The position numbers and the translations under genes are program-made. Below are positions 38,367 to 48,089 of a DNA stretch of 64,000 nucleotides, one piece after another. Under the pieces are notes generated by a model, which had not been told where the DNA came from, did not search any database, and saw only the letters and a program-made list of their open reading frames with translations. Each line of letters starts with the position of its first letter. Positions within the stretch are counted from its first letter, which is position 1. The stretch covers positions 372,001 to 436,000 of the forward strand of contig NZ_BAABWK010000001.1 of NCBI RefSeq assembly GCF_040362765.1, written 5' to 3'. This DNA comes from Pyruvatibacter sp. HU-CL02332 (GTDB lineage Bacteria > Pseudomonadota > Alphaproteobacteria > CGMCC-115125).

Positions 38367-38431
38367 ATTACCATCTATATGTTATAGATGGTAATTTCAT
38401 GAATTGCCACCTAATAGCAATAGATGGTGAT
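38367..38431. promoter_or_regulatory. Twin 29-bp operators in the CGNR divergent promoter
   Basis: Copy 1 (38367-38395) is a perfect inverted repeat, ATTACCATCTATA-TGT-TATAGATGGTAAT. Copy 2 (38403-38431) has the same 29-nt length and agrees at 21 positions, with right arm TAGATGGTGAT. Start-to-start distance is 36 nt. They fill most of the 125-bp divergent intergenic region. A TACAAT -10 at 38431-38436 would place the transcript start at the A of the CGNR start codon. Confidence 0.75.
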
Positions 38432-38442
38432 ACAATCATTCA

Positions 38443-39009
38443 ATGGACAACAAAGCAGCCGTTGCAGACCTCAGAGTCGGCACTCCCCCTGCCCCCGGTG
38501 GACTCATCCTGGTGGAAGGGTTTCTCAACACGTGGTCTGAGGAACTGAACATTGATGATCTGGAAACAGCGCAGTCAGCAGAGGCATGGCTGAGAAACAC
38601 GTCTCTTTGGGACGGCACCCAAAAGCTGAAGCAAGACCAACATCAAAAACTCATCAAGTTCCGCAGCGACCTACGCAGCTGGATTCTCGATGAAACACTT
38701 TTTCAGCCCCTCAACGATCTGTTTGCTGACATTGCCTTCCATGCGGAATTTGCTCCGTCAGGCCATATTCAGTTTGTGTCAGGCCGTCACCCATTCGACC
38801 ACGCCCTGGGCAAGCTTGTCGGCGCAATACTGGAAGGCCAGCAGGACGGCACATGGGACCGCCTGAAGTGCTGTGAACTGGAGAGCTGTGGCTGGGCGTT
38901 TTATGACTCGACCCGCAGTCGCACGAAACGGTGGTGCTCCATGAAGACTTGTGGATCACGCCACAAGGCGAGGGAATACTACAAGCGCAAAAGGTCTGTC
39001 TCCGACTGA
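38443..39009 (+). CDS. CGNR zinc-finger (ABATE-domain) transcriptional regulator
   Basis: A 188-residue protein with an N-terminal ABATE-like region (LVEGFLNTWSEEL, AQSAEAWL) and a C-terminal CGNR zinc finger: CCELESCGWAFYDSTRS and then WCSMKTCGSRHKAREYY. The usual CGNR motif reads CGSR here. Family members are thought to be stress-induced DNA-binding regulators. There is no Shine-Dalgarno sequence before ATG 38443, and a TACAAT box ends 6 nt upstream, so the mRNA may be leaderless. Twin operators overlap its promoter, implying autoregulation. Confidence 0.82.
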   Translation: MDNKAAVADLRVGTPPAPGGLILVEGFLNTWSEELNIDDLETAQSAEAWLRNTSLWDGTQKLKQDQHQKLIKFRSDLRSWILDETLFQPLNDLFADIAFHAEFAPSGHIQFVSGRHPFDHALGKLVGAILEGQQDGTWDRLKCCELESCGWAFYDSTRSRTKRWCSMKTCGSRHKAREYYKRKRSVSD

Positions 39010-39061
39010 CAGACTTGCAACAGGTACACATGTTCCCTGCCGCGTCTCAGTGCACCCAGTC

Positions 39062-39095
39062 TGCACCCAAAATAGGAAGATTCTTTTTGGGTGCA
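39062..39095. repeat. Inverted repeat downstream of the tRNA gene
   Basis: TGCACCCAAAA (39062-39072) and TTTTGGGTGCA (39085-39095) form an 11-bp stem with a 12-nt loop. TGCACCCA also occurs at 39051-39058. On the minus strand it lies 40 nt past the tRNA 3' end. No U-tract follows the stem, so a terminator role is uncertain. Confidence 0.5.
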
Positions 39096-39135
39096 TCGTC
39101 AGGTGGAGAAAATCCCCGGCAGCCAGTAGGAAATT

Positions 39136-39212
39136 TGGTGGGCCGGGCAGGACTTGAACCTGCGACCAATCCGTTATGAGCGGACCGCTCTAACCAGCTG
39201 AGCTACCGGCCC
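39136..39212 (-). tRNA. tRNA-Ile2 (anticodon CAU)
   Basis: On the minus strand a 77-nt cloverleaf: acceptor GGGCCGG paired with CCGGCCC, D arm GCTC-AGCTGGTTA-GAGC, anticodon arm GTCCG-CTCATAA-CGGAT with anticodon CAT, T arm GCAGG-TTCAAGT-CCTGC, discriminator A and encoded CCA. The segment TTGGTCGCAGGTTCAAGTCC resembles E. coli ileX rather than elongator or initiator tRNA-Met, so the anticodon C is probably lysidinylated by TilS to read AUA. Met-elongator identity is the alternative. Confidence 0.9.
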
Positions 39213-39420
39213 CACCGTCGCATGGCGGGGCCTGCACACATCAGTGCGGGCTGCGCCATACCAAGGGGCCTATAGCAGATCACATGGGGGGCGCGAAACC
39301 GTCATGATGCGGGCATATTTTGATCCGCATTATTGACATGATCAGACATGATAGTGGTTGCCAGTTCGCCGGTGCCCGGCACATGACAAGAAGCGTTCAC
39401 GACTTAACAGGAGGCCGCCC

Positions 39421-40173
39421 ATGCGCGCCCGTATTTCCCCGAAATTCATTGCTCATCCTGCCTCGTTGGCCGCAGCCTTTGCTGCAGCCTTGATGCTCGC
39501 AGCCCCTGCCGCATATGCGCAGACTGTAGAGCCAAAGCGCACCATCACTGTTCAGGGTGAAGGCTCCGTCTCCGCCAAGCCGGACACGGCCAGCGTCAAT
39601 GCCGGCGTGCTGGCGGAAGCCAAGACGGCACGCGAAGCCCTGACCGCCAACACCGAAAAAATGACCAAGGTGTTTGAGGCCATCAAGAAGGCCGGTATCA
39701 AGGAAGAAGACATCCGCACGTCCGGCTTCTCCATCAATGCCAAATACTCCCACTCCCCCCGCAAGCCCGACGGCAGCCACGAAGATCCCAAGATCGTCGG
39801 CTACCGCGCTTCCAACAACGTGACCGTCATCATCCGTGACCTCGACAATGTGGGTGGTGTGCTGGATGAGCTGGTGACAGCCGGCGCCAACAACGTGAAT
39901 GGCGTGAACTTCTTCATTGAAAACCCGCAATCCCTCATGGATGAAGCCCGCCGCATTGCCGTCAAGGACGCCCTGCGCCGCGCAACCATTCTTGCTGGGA
40001 CCGCTGGTGCCAATCTCGGCCCGGTCATGACCATCAGCGAGAATGGCGGCTATCGCCCGCAGCCGATGATGATGCGCTCCATGGCGATGGACGAGTCGGC
40101 GAAATCCGTACCGGTTGCTGCCGGCACACAGGAAATCCGCTCGAACGTGAACATCGTCATCGAACTCGAGTAG
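39421..40173 (+). CDS. SIMPL-domain (DUF541) periplasmic protein
   Basis: A 250-residue exported protein starting at ATG 39421 after an AGGAGG site. The signal peptide is cleaved after AYA near residue 34. The mature region is a SIMPL/DUF541 domain (ITVQGEGSVSAKPDTASVNAG, EEDIRTSGFSINAKY, NVTVIIRDLDNVGGVLDELV, RRIAVKDALRRATILA). Family members such as BP26/Omp28 form channel-like oligomers and are linked to stress; role here unknown. Confidence 0.88.
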   Translation: MRARISPKFIAHPASLAAAFAAALMLAAPAAYAQTVEPKRTITVQGEGSVSAKPDTASVNAGVLAEAKTAREALTANTEKMTKVFEAIKKAGIKEEDIRTSGFSINAKYSHSPRKPDGSHEDPKIVGYRASNNVTVIIRDLDNVGGVLDELVTAGANNVNGVNFFIENPQSLMDEARRIAVKDALRRATILAGTAGANLGPVMTISENGGYRPQPMMMRSMAMDESAKSVPVAAGTQEIRSNVNIVIELE

Positions 40174-40177
40174 GTCG

Positions 40178-40762
40178 CTGGCACCCTCTGCCACAACAAC
40201 GATCTGGCTGGTCCGCCACGCAAAGGCGGGTCAGCCAATTGGCGTTCCGGAGCCTGACTGGCCCCTCACCGATGAGGGTGAACGGCAAGCCGACGCATTG
40301 GCCTCCTTTCTGGAAGCCCAGGGCATAGATCATATCTATGCCAGTCCATTCTTAAGGGCGCAGCAGACCTTGGCACCGACAGCTGACCTGATGGGTCACA
40401 CAACACACATCCTCGATGACCTGCGAGAACGGCGTCTTGCCGACATCCTGATTGAAGACTTCGTGTCAGCGCTGCGTGACAGCTTCGCCGACGACACTCT
40501 GCGTCTGCCCGGCGGTGAAACCCTCGCGGAGTGTCGCACCCGCGTCAAAGGTGCCATCAGGCAGATGAGTGCAGCGCACGAGGGTCAGTCCATTGCGGCA
40601 TGCTCCCACGGTGCCGCCATTGCCTCGCTCATCAGCGATCTGGACGATGTGGAGGGTTTTGGCTTTTGGCAAAGCCTGAAAAACCCGCACGTCATCAAAC
40701 TCACAATCGAAGACGGCGTGATTGGCTGGCGCGATGTTGGCAGGGCAGACGGCTACGTCTGA
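40178..40762 (+). CDS. Histidine phosphatase family protein with non-canonical start
   Basis: Phosphoglycerate-mutase-like phosphatase of about 194 residues. The catalytic motif LVRHAKAG is encoded at 40208-40231, and the second histidine is in ACSHGAAIA. No ATG, GTG or TTG exists in frame between the stop at 40148 and this motif. The first usual start is TTG 40298, which would delete the catalytic histidine. CTG 40178 is the best candidate: GAGTAGG, at the stop of the preceding SIMPL gene, lies just upstream. Start is therefore uncertain. Confidence 0.72.
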   Translation: MAPSATTTIWLVRHAKAGQPIGVPEPDWPLTDEGERQADALASFLEAQGIDHIYASPFLRAQQTLAPTADLMGHTTHILDDLRERRLADILIEDFVSALRDSFADDTLRLPGGETLAECRTRVKGAIRQMSAAHEGQSIAACSHGAAIASLISDLDDVEGFGFWQSLKNPHVIKLTIEDGVIGWRDVGRADGYV

Positions 40763-41112
40763 TCCGTTTCATTTGCCCATTGCTCTGCCCACAGGCGAAG
40801 TGGCAGCAGCATGGCCAGAAGATCGGCGCCCTCCGGCGTCAGGCTGTAGCCCTGGTCTCCCAGGATCACGACCCGTGCGCTGCGCAGCTCCTTGAGGCGC
40901 GCATTGAGGGTGGACGGGTTCAGGTCTGCTGCCTCCTGCAACGCACGAAATGTCAGCGCCCCCTCCCGCAACTCCCAGATCAATCGCAAGGCGCCGCGCC
41001 GCCCCAGCATATCGAGCAGGGCCATGATCGGCATGCCGGTCTGCGACCCGCGAACGGGGGATCCGGGTCTGGGCGGGAGCTTGCTTGAAGGCGACACGAA
41101 TTTTCCTTGCAA
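40753..41112 (-). CDS. HxlR-type winged-helix regulator
   Basis: A 119-residue DNA-binding protein. RRGALRLIWELREGALTFRALQEAADLNPSTLNARLKEL-type sequence (helix-turn-helix at about 50-85) and YSLTPEGADLLAML match the HxlR wing. There is no conserved redox cysteine in the N-terminal region as in YodB/HypR. It is divergent from an AhpD-like gene, with repeated GTAGC half-sites between them, so it probably represses that gene. Convergent 10-nt overlap with the phosphatase gene. Confidence 0.82.
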   Translation of the reverse strand: MQGKFVSPSSKLPPRPGSPVRGSQTGMPIMALLDMLGRRGALRLIWELREGALTFRALQEAADLNPSTLNARLKELRSARVVILGDQGYSLTPEGADLLAMLLPLRLWAEQWANETDQT

Positions 41113-41118
41113 AAATCG

Positions 41119-41159
41119 GTAGCGCTATTATTTTCATAGCACGCTACAAAATACGTAGC
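41119..41159. promoter_or_regulatory. GTAGC half-site cluster, candidate HxlR operator
   Basis: Half-sites: GTAGC at 41119, GCTAT at 41124, ATAGC at 41136, GCTAC at 41143 and GTAGC at 41155. The last two form GCTAC-N7-GTAGC. All lie in the 68-bp gap between the divergent regulator and the AhpD-like gene. Binding by the HxlR protein is inferred. Confidence 0.55.
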
Positions 41160-41180
41160 ACCCTAGCATGGAGACTTCCG

Positions 41181-41747
41181 ATGGCTCAACACACACAGGC
41201 CCCGCGGCTTGCCCCCTTGCGTCCGCCTTATGACGGCGCAATCCAGAAACGCTTGGACGCAATCATGCCCGACGGCGTGCCCCCTCTCACCCTGTTCACA
41301 ACGCTGGCCCGCAACCCGCGCGTGTTTGAGCGCATGATGAGCGGTGGCCTGCTCGACAAGGGAACGCTGACCCTGCGCCAGCGCGAGTTGATGATTGATC
41401 GCACGACGGCACGCTGCGGCGCTGAATATGAGTGGGGCGTGCACATGACGTTCTTTGGCGACCGCGTGGCGATCACCAAAGAGCAGTCCGCGTCCATTAT
41501 CCGCGGTACGCCGCAGGATGCCTGCTGGGACACTGAAAATGATCGACTGATCCTGCGAATGGCGGACGCCCTGCATGACACCAGCACCATCGATGACGCG
41601 CTGTGGGCCGACCTTGCTGCTGAGTTTTCAGACGAACAGATCATCGAGCTGGTGGTTCTGGCAGGCTACTACCACACCATTTCGTTCTGCTGCCGGGCGT
41701 TCAATCTGGACATGGAAGAGTTCGGCGCACGCTTTGACGCCGCGTGA
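41181..41747 (+). CDS. Carboxymuconolactone decarboxylase/AhpD-like protein
   Basis: A 188-residue all-helical protein starting at ATG 41181 (MAQHTQAPRLAPL). The CMD core is RQRELMIDRTTARCGAEYEWGVHMTFFGD followed by DDALWADLAAEFSDEQIIELVVLAGYYHTISF. The usual ExxxCxxC pair is reduced to a single cysteine (RCGAEYEW), so peroxidatic AhpD activity is unlikely; it fits the 4-carboxymuconolactone-decarboxylase-like branch. Probably controlled by the divergent HxlR gene. Confidence 0.83.
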   Translation: MAQHTQAPRLAPLRPPYDGAIQKRLDAIMPDGVPPLTLFTTLARNPRVFERMMSGGLLDKGTLTLRQRELMIDRTTARCGAEYEWGVHMTFFGDRVAITKEQSASIIRGTPQDACWDTENDRLILRMADALHDTSTIDDALWADLAAEFSDEQIIELVVLAGYYHTISFCCRAFNLDMEEFGARFDAA

Positions 41748-41753
41748 CCACTC

Positions 41754-42230
41754 TTAAGGCTGCAATACGCTCTCAGCCGTCCAGCTGATCTCGACTGCTT
41801 CGGCCTTGGCCTCATGCAGCGGGATCAGCTCTGAGACCCAGCATTCCTGCATGTATGGCAGGTGGCCGGCACACCGGGCCTTGAGTTCAGCGAGAACAGC
41901 TTCACGGTTGGGAGACCCGCAGGTGACGGTGGTGAAGTGGATTTCCTGCAGCATGACGCCCATCACGCCGACCCAGCCACCCGCATCACAGGCTGCAAGG
42001 ATGTAGCAGTCCTCGGGGTATCCGCTCGCATCCGCACAGGCCTTGAGCGCACAGTCAATCGCCTCGGCCGCGCGGGTGCCCCGGCAGGATTCAAACGCTG
42101 CTTCAGGGGCATAGGCTGCCGCATAGGCAGGCTGACCCTGTGCGGTACCCTCTTCTGCGTGAGCCTGGGGCACAAACGCAGCAAGGCTGATTGAAATCGT
42201 GAGGGCAAACAGAGCGAGTAGCGGGCGCAT
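41754..42230 (-). CDS. Secreted cysteine-rich hypothetical protein
   Basis: A 158-residue exported product from ATG 42230 with a GGAGA site. The signal peptide ends at AHA near residue 25. The mature part carries at least eight cysteines (SCRG, DCALKACAD, DCYILAACD, TCGSPN, RCAG, ECWVS), suggesting multiple disulphides. No family is recognised. It lies just downstream of panD on the same strand, but a functional link is not evident. Confidence 0.65.
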   Translation of the reverse strand: MRPLLALFALTISISLAAFVPQAHAEEGTAQGQPAYAAAYAPEAAFESCRGTRAAEAIDCALKACADASGYPEDCYILAACDAGGWVGVMGVMLQEIHFTTVTCGSPNREAVLAELKARCAGHLPYMQECWVSELIPLHEAKAEAVEISWTAESVLQP

Positions 42231-42258
42231 CGGGCGTTCTCCAGTGGAGGAAACGAAT

Positions 42259-42615
42259 CTACGCCGCAGTCTGAACCTCGTTGCCGTCCCCGAGCAACAC
42301 CACCGCCGGATTGTAATTGCGGGCTTCATCCGCATCCAGCTGGGCGTAGGCGGCAATAATCACCTTGTCGCCAACGCATACCTTGCGGGCGGCCGCGCCA
42401 TTGAGCGCAATCACCTTGCTGCCGCGCGCGCCTTCGATGATGTAGGTCGTGAACCGCTCGCCATTGTCGATGTTGTAGATATCGACCTGCTCATTGGGCA
42501 GAAGCCCCGCGAGGTCCATGAGATCACGGTCAATGGCAATGGAGCCTTCATAGTGAAGGTCCGCGCCGGTGACAGTGGCACGGTGCAGCTTGGCCTTCAG
42601 CATGGTCAGCAACAT
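42259..42615 (-). CDS. panD: Aspartate 1-decarboxylase PanD
   Basis: Makes beta-alanine for pantothenate and CoA. The 118-residue proenzyme starts at ATG 42615 ([20 protein letters not shown]) with GGGAG upstream. The self-cleavage site is G24-S25 in HYEGS, where the pyruvoyl group forms on Ser25. ITxYxx-equivalent [19 protein letters not shown] and [11 protein letters not shown] follow. An in-frame ATG at 42636 adds seven residues and cannot be ruled out. Confidence 0.95.
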   Translation of the reverse strand: MLLTMLKAKLHRATVTGADLHYEGSIAIDRDLMDLAGLLPNEQVDIYNIDNGERFTTYIIEGARGSKVIALNGAAARKVCVGDKVIIAAYAQLDADEARNYNPAVVLLGDGNEVQTAA

Positions 42616-42899
42616 GGGAAACTCCCGGATTTTCATCTCGCACCTGCGAGACAACCGCCCGGGTTTTACCCCTGTCGGGCGGCCAAGTCCACTCATCACA
42701 GATGTGCGAATTTGAACCCCAAAACCGCCATTTCTTGAGCAGTCCCACCCGGTAACGCGCACCTCACGGCAACATCACGCCCTGTTTCATCGCGTGTGAT
42801 CCAGCCACCCCCTATCTCCTGACCACAGACAAGACATCAAGGGATGCCGCCCACCGCGCAGACCCGCCATCACCAACCATCAAGACGTCAGGACACATC

Positions 42900-43313
42900 A
42901 TGACCTTCAAGACTTTCTTTGCCGCTGCGGCCATTGCCGTCTCCAGCCTCTTCGCCGTCGCCCTGCCCGCCTCCGCCGACACCCATAACGCTGCCCGCGC
43001 CTTTGACGTGGCAGAAAAGCCGCTGGACGGCTCCTGGTCCATCGAGACGCGCGACGACGGTGCCTACATCGTGCTCAGCGATGATTTCCGCACCAGCAAC
43101 GCCCCCGACCTCAAGATTTTCCTCTCCCAGCAGGACGTGAACGACGTGCGCGACAACACCGCCACCAACAATGCCGTCCTCGTCTCCAAGCTCGACAGCA
43201 CATCCGGTGCCCAGGAATACAAACTGCCTGCAGACTTCAGCACCGACGCCTATACATCCGTGCTCATCCACTGCGAGCAGTTCTCTGTCTTCTGGGGCGG
43301 CGCCAACCTCTAG
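42900..43313 (+). CDS. DM13-domain periplasmic protein
   Basis: A 137-residue exported protein with a signal peptide cleaved after ASA near residue 26. The mature domain (FDVAEKPLDGSWSIETRDDGAY, DLKIFLS, YKLPADFSTDAYTSVLIHCEQFSVFWGGANL) is DM13, an electron-transfer or extracellular-binding domain with the conserved near-C-terminal cysteine. Role unknown. A strong bidirectional terminator separates it from rpoD. Confidence 0.82.
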   Translation: MTFKTFFAAAAIAVSSLFAVALPASADTHNAARAFDVAEKPLDGSWSIETRDDGAYIVLSDDFRTSNAPDLKIFLSQQDVNDVRDNTATNNAVLVSKLDSTSGAQEYKLPADFSTDAYTSVLIHCEQFSVFWGGANL

Positions 43314-43333
43314 GCACCCGCAATCAGACAAAG

Positions 43334-43370
43334 AAAAACCCCGATGGTGAAATCACCATCGGGGTTTTTT
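43334..43370. terminator. Bidirectional intrinsic terminator
   Basis: AACCCCGATGGTGA and TCACCATCGGGGTT form a 14-bp perfect stem with a 2-nt loop, flanked by A-tract on the left and T6 on the right. It serves the DM13 gene on the plus strand and rpoD on the minus strand. Confidence 0.92.
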
Positions 43371-43393
43371 GTGTCTTCAGGTCGCAGACAAAC

Positions 43394-45436
<2,043 letters not shown>

Positions 45437-45571
45437 GTGGTCGTGCCACTCCGTATATGCGTCCTAAAACGGGGCATCGCCATGCCGCCGCGTCAGGTAA
45501 TTTGTGTTGCGTTCGACGCCTTGCGCCCTGCAATCGCAAGGGATTGCCGGGTAAAGCGCCTGATTCCACGT

Positions 45572-45600
45572 TGTCAGCGCGCGAAGCCAAGCGCCTGACA
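45572..45600. repeat. Hairpin between dnaG and rpoD
   Basis: TGTCAG-c-GCGC, 8-nt loop, GCGC-CTGACA: ten pairs with one bulged base and no U-tract. It sits in the 250-nt gap and may be an RNA processing or attenuation structure. Confidence 0.45.
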
Positions 45601-45689
45601 GACAAATCGCGAGCAATCCGCGTGCCGGTTGGAGCTATTTGCTTCCTGCAACCGGTACCTGCGCTGCCCGCGCTTGAATTTCGTGCCAG

Positions 45690-47585
45690 CTAACTGGCGG
45701 TATCCTTCAGGTCCTGCTCAAGCATCATCCGCTTGATCTGCTCAAGCCGGGACCAGTTTTCCTCGCTCGGATCCACCTCGAAATCAGCCTGTGCGCGTTG
45801 CAGATCGGCTTCAAAACCGCCTGCCGCGCACTCCTTCAACGTAGCGTCAAAGCCCTCCTCGGCAACCGCCGGGTCCGCTTCACCGCTCGAAAAAGCGACT
45901 GTTTTCAAGGCTTGATCAGACAAAAGCCGATGCGCCACGTGGCTCAATCCATGAGATTCCAAGTGGGTGTGCAGCGCCGTCTTGTCAAGATGGTCCCCTT
46001 GCGTCGATACATCTATGATTTCATTAAGCAAACTGTCAAGCGACGGGTCTGAAATGCTGACCCCCGCCAGAGCCTCTGCATGGTCCGCCACAAGCCAGGG
46101 ATGGTTGAGCACAGTCAGGACCAGCAACTCATGCGCGCGACTGGTAGCCGGGGCCCCGCCGCGGCCCAAAGAACTGCGCATAAGCGACGGTGTGGCACCC
46201 AAAGCAGCCTTGTTGAACCCGCCTCTGCCAAAACCGCCGCCGCCGCGTCGATCACCACCTGAACGTCCACCAAAGGCACTGGTGCGACCGCGTCCACCGG
46301 GCAAATTGCCCTGCTGGCCGCCAAAGAAGGTCTGCAACTGCTGCTCGAAGGTCTGGGCATAATGCTCGCGCACCGCTTCATCGCGAATGACCCGGGGCAT
46401 CGCCCGAATGGATTTTTGAAATTCGGCGCGCTGTTCCGGCGTCTCGATGCGCCGGTCGGTCACTTCCTTTTCCCACAGCACTTTGTAGAGCGGCTGCGCC
46501 TGCGCAATCACGTCGCGCATGGCGTCCGGCCCGGCTGTCTTGATGAGATCATCCGGGTCCTTGCCGTCGGGAAGGAAGGCAAAGCGAACCGAGTGACCGG
46601 GCTTGAGCACCGGCAAGGCACGCTCGGCGGCCCGGTAGGCTGCTGCCTGCCCGGCCCTGTCGCCGTCGAAACACAGCACCGGCTCAGGCGCCAGCCGCCA
46701 CAGCAGCGCAATCTGGTCTTCCGTCAGCGCTGTACCAAGAGGCGCAACCGCGTGCGCAAGCCCCGCCTGCGCCAGAGCGATGACATCCATGTAGCCTTCC
46801 GCCACCAGCACCGCCTGCGCATCAAAGGCCGGCTTACGGGCGCGGGCGAAGTTGTAGACAATCGACCCTTTATGAAAAAGCGGCGTGTCCGGACTATTCA
46901 GATACTTGGCTGGTACGTCAGCGGAGAGCGCGCGACCACCAAAGGCAATGGTACGCCCACGGGCATCGCCAATGGGAAACATGATGCGATCACGAAAGCG
47001 GTCATAGGGTTCGCGAATGTCTTCCCCATGAATAATGAGACCCGCTTCGGCCATCTGTGCATCAGTGATATTGCGTGCTGACAGATGACCGCGCAGCGCC
47101 TGGCGGTCTGCGGGCGCATAGCCAATGCCGAACTCGGCAATTGTCTTGGCAGACAGCCCGCGCCGCTCGATATAGGCCCGCGCGTCTTTCGCCCGGCCAC
47201 CCTTGAACTGATCACGAAAAAACGCGTCCGCCATTTCCATGACGTCGATGAGCCCGGCGCGTTTCTTTTCGCGCTCCATGTCCTGAGGCGTCGCCTTGGG
47301 CAGCTCGACCCCCGCCTCGCCCGCCAGCCGTTCAACAGCTTCGGGAAAGGACAGGCCTTCCATCTCCATCATCCATTTGAAGATGTCGCCATGCTTGCCG
47401 GACGAAAAGCAGTGATAAAACTGCTTTTCATCATTCACAAAGAAACTCGGCGTCTTCTCCTGATTGAACGGAGAGAGCCCCGCAAACTCACGCCCCTTGC
47501 GCTTGAGCCCGACCTTGCGCCCAACCACCTCCGACACGCGAATGCGCGCGCGGATATCGTCCAGCAACTGGTCAGAAAACTTCAT
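45690..47585 (-). CDS. dnaG: DNA primase DnaG with degenerate zinc-binding domain
   Basis: Synthesises RNA primers at the replication fork. From ATG 47585 (MKFSDQLLDDIRARI) 631 residues. The TOPRIM core (VLVAEGYMDVIAL, CFDGDRAGQ) and RNA polymerase domain are intact. In the N-terminal CHC2 domain the ligand positions are S38, N41, C59 and S62 instead of Cys, His, Cys, Cys. A Gly/Arg-rich linker lies near 435-470 before the DnaB-binding C-terminal domain. No clear ribosome-binding site precedes this start; an in-frame ATG at 47621 would add 12 residues. Confidence 0.95.
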   Translation of the reverse strand: MKFSDQLLDDIRARIRVSEVVGRKVGLKRKGREFAGLSPFNQEKTPSFFVNDEKQFYHCFSSGKHGDIFKWMMEMEGLSFPEAVERLAGEAGVELPKATPQDMEREKKRAGLIDVMEMADAFFRDQFKGGRAKDARAYIERRGLSAKTIAEFGIGYAPADRQALRGHLSARNITDAQMAEAGLIIHGEDIREPYDRFRDRIMFPIGDARGRTIAFGGRALSADVPAKYLNSPDTPLFHKGSIVYNFARARKPAFDAQAVLVAEGYMDVIALAQAGLAHAVAPLGTALTEDQIALLWRLAPEPVLCFDGDRAGQAAAYRAAERALPVLKPGHSVRFAFLPDGKDPDDLIKTAGPDAMRDVIAQAQPLYKVLWEKEVTDRRIETPEQRAEFQKSIRAMPRVIRDEAVREHYAQTFEQQLQTFFGGQQGNLPGGRGRTSAFGGRSGGDRRGGGGFGRGGFNKAALGATPSLMRSSLGRGGAPATSRAHELLVLTVLNHPWLVADHAEALAGVSISDPSLDSLLNEIIDVSTQGDHLDKTALHTHLESHGLSHVAHRLLSDQALKTVAFSSGEADPAVAEEGFDATLKECAAGGFEADLQRAQADFEVDPSEENWSRLEQIKRMMLEQDLKDTAS

Positions 47586-47639
47586 GGGGGAATGATGCGA
47601 CCGAGGCGCGCGTGAGTCCATAAGGACCCGATGCGGATG

Positions 47640-48089
47640 CTAGCTCAGCAAATCCTTCACGGACTTGCTCGCCTGGGCGAAATCCATCTGCCCGGCATAT
47701 TTGTCTTTGAGCACGCCCATGCATTTGCCCATGTCCTTGAGGCCATCGGCACCAAGCTCGGCAATCACTTCCTTGCAGGCGGCTTCCACTTCCGCGTCAC
47801 CCAGCTGGGTCGGCAGGAAACCTTCAATGATGTCGATCTCTTCGCGCTCCTGAGTCGCAAGCTCGAGACGGCCAGCCTCCTCATAGGTGGTGGCTGATTC
47901 GCGGCGCTGCTTGATCATCTTCGCGAGGATCTGGAGGATTTCACCGTCGCTGACCGGGTCCTTGCCCTCAGACCGGGCATTGATGTCCCGATCCTTGATG
48001 GCAGCCGTGATCAGGCGCAGCGTCGCCAGACGTCGCTTGTCACCAGCCTTGAGCGCGTCCTTGAGGGCCGCTTTGAACGTGTCACGCAT
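47640..48089 (-). CDS. GatB/YqeY domain protein
   Basis: A 149-residue cytoplasmic protein from ATG 48089 (MRDTFKAALKDALKAGDKRR). It is a stand-alone YqeY domain, related to the tRNA-binding tail of GatB (ATLRLITAAIKDRDI, ILAKMIKQRRESA, EEIDIIEGFLPTQL, MGKCMGVLKDKYAGQMD). Exact role unknown. In many bacteria it sits directly upstream of dnaG, as here, 55 nt away. The upstream extension to 48368 has no homology and overlaps the carA promoter. Confidence 0.92.
   Translation of the reverse strand: MRDTFKAALKDALKAGDKRRLATLRLITAAIKDRDINARSEGKDPVSDGEILQILAKMIKQRRESATTYEEAGRLELATQEREEIDIIEGFLPTQLGDAEVEAACKEVIAELGADGLKDMGKCMGVLKDKYAGQMDFAQASKSVKDLLS

Noticed and set aside
38931-39179. An 82-codon frame ending GRAGLEPATNPL
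   Set aside because: The C-terminal part is the translation of antisense tRNA sequence, a classic artefact.
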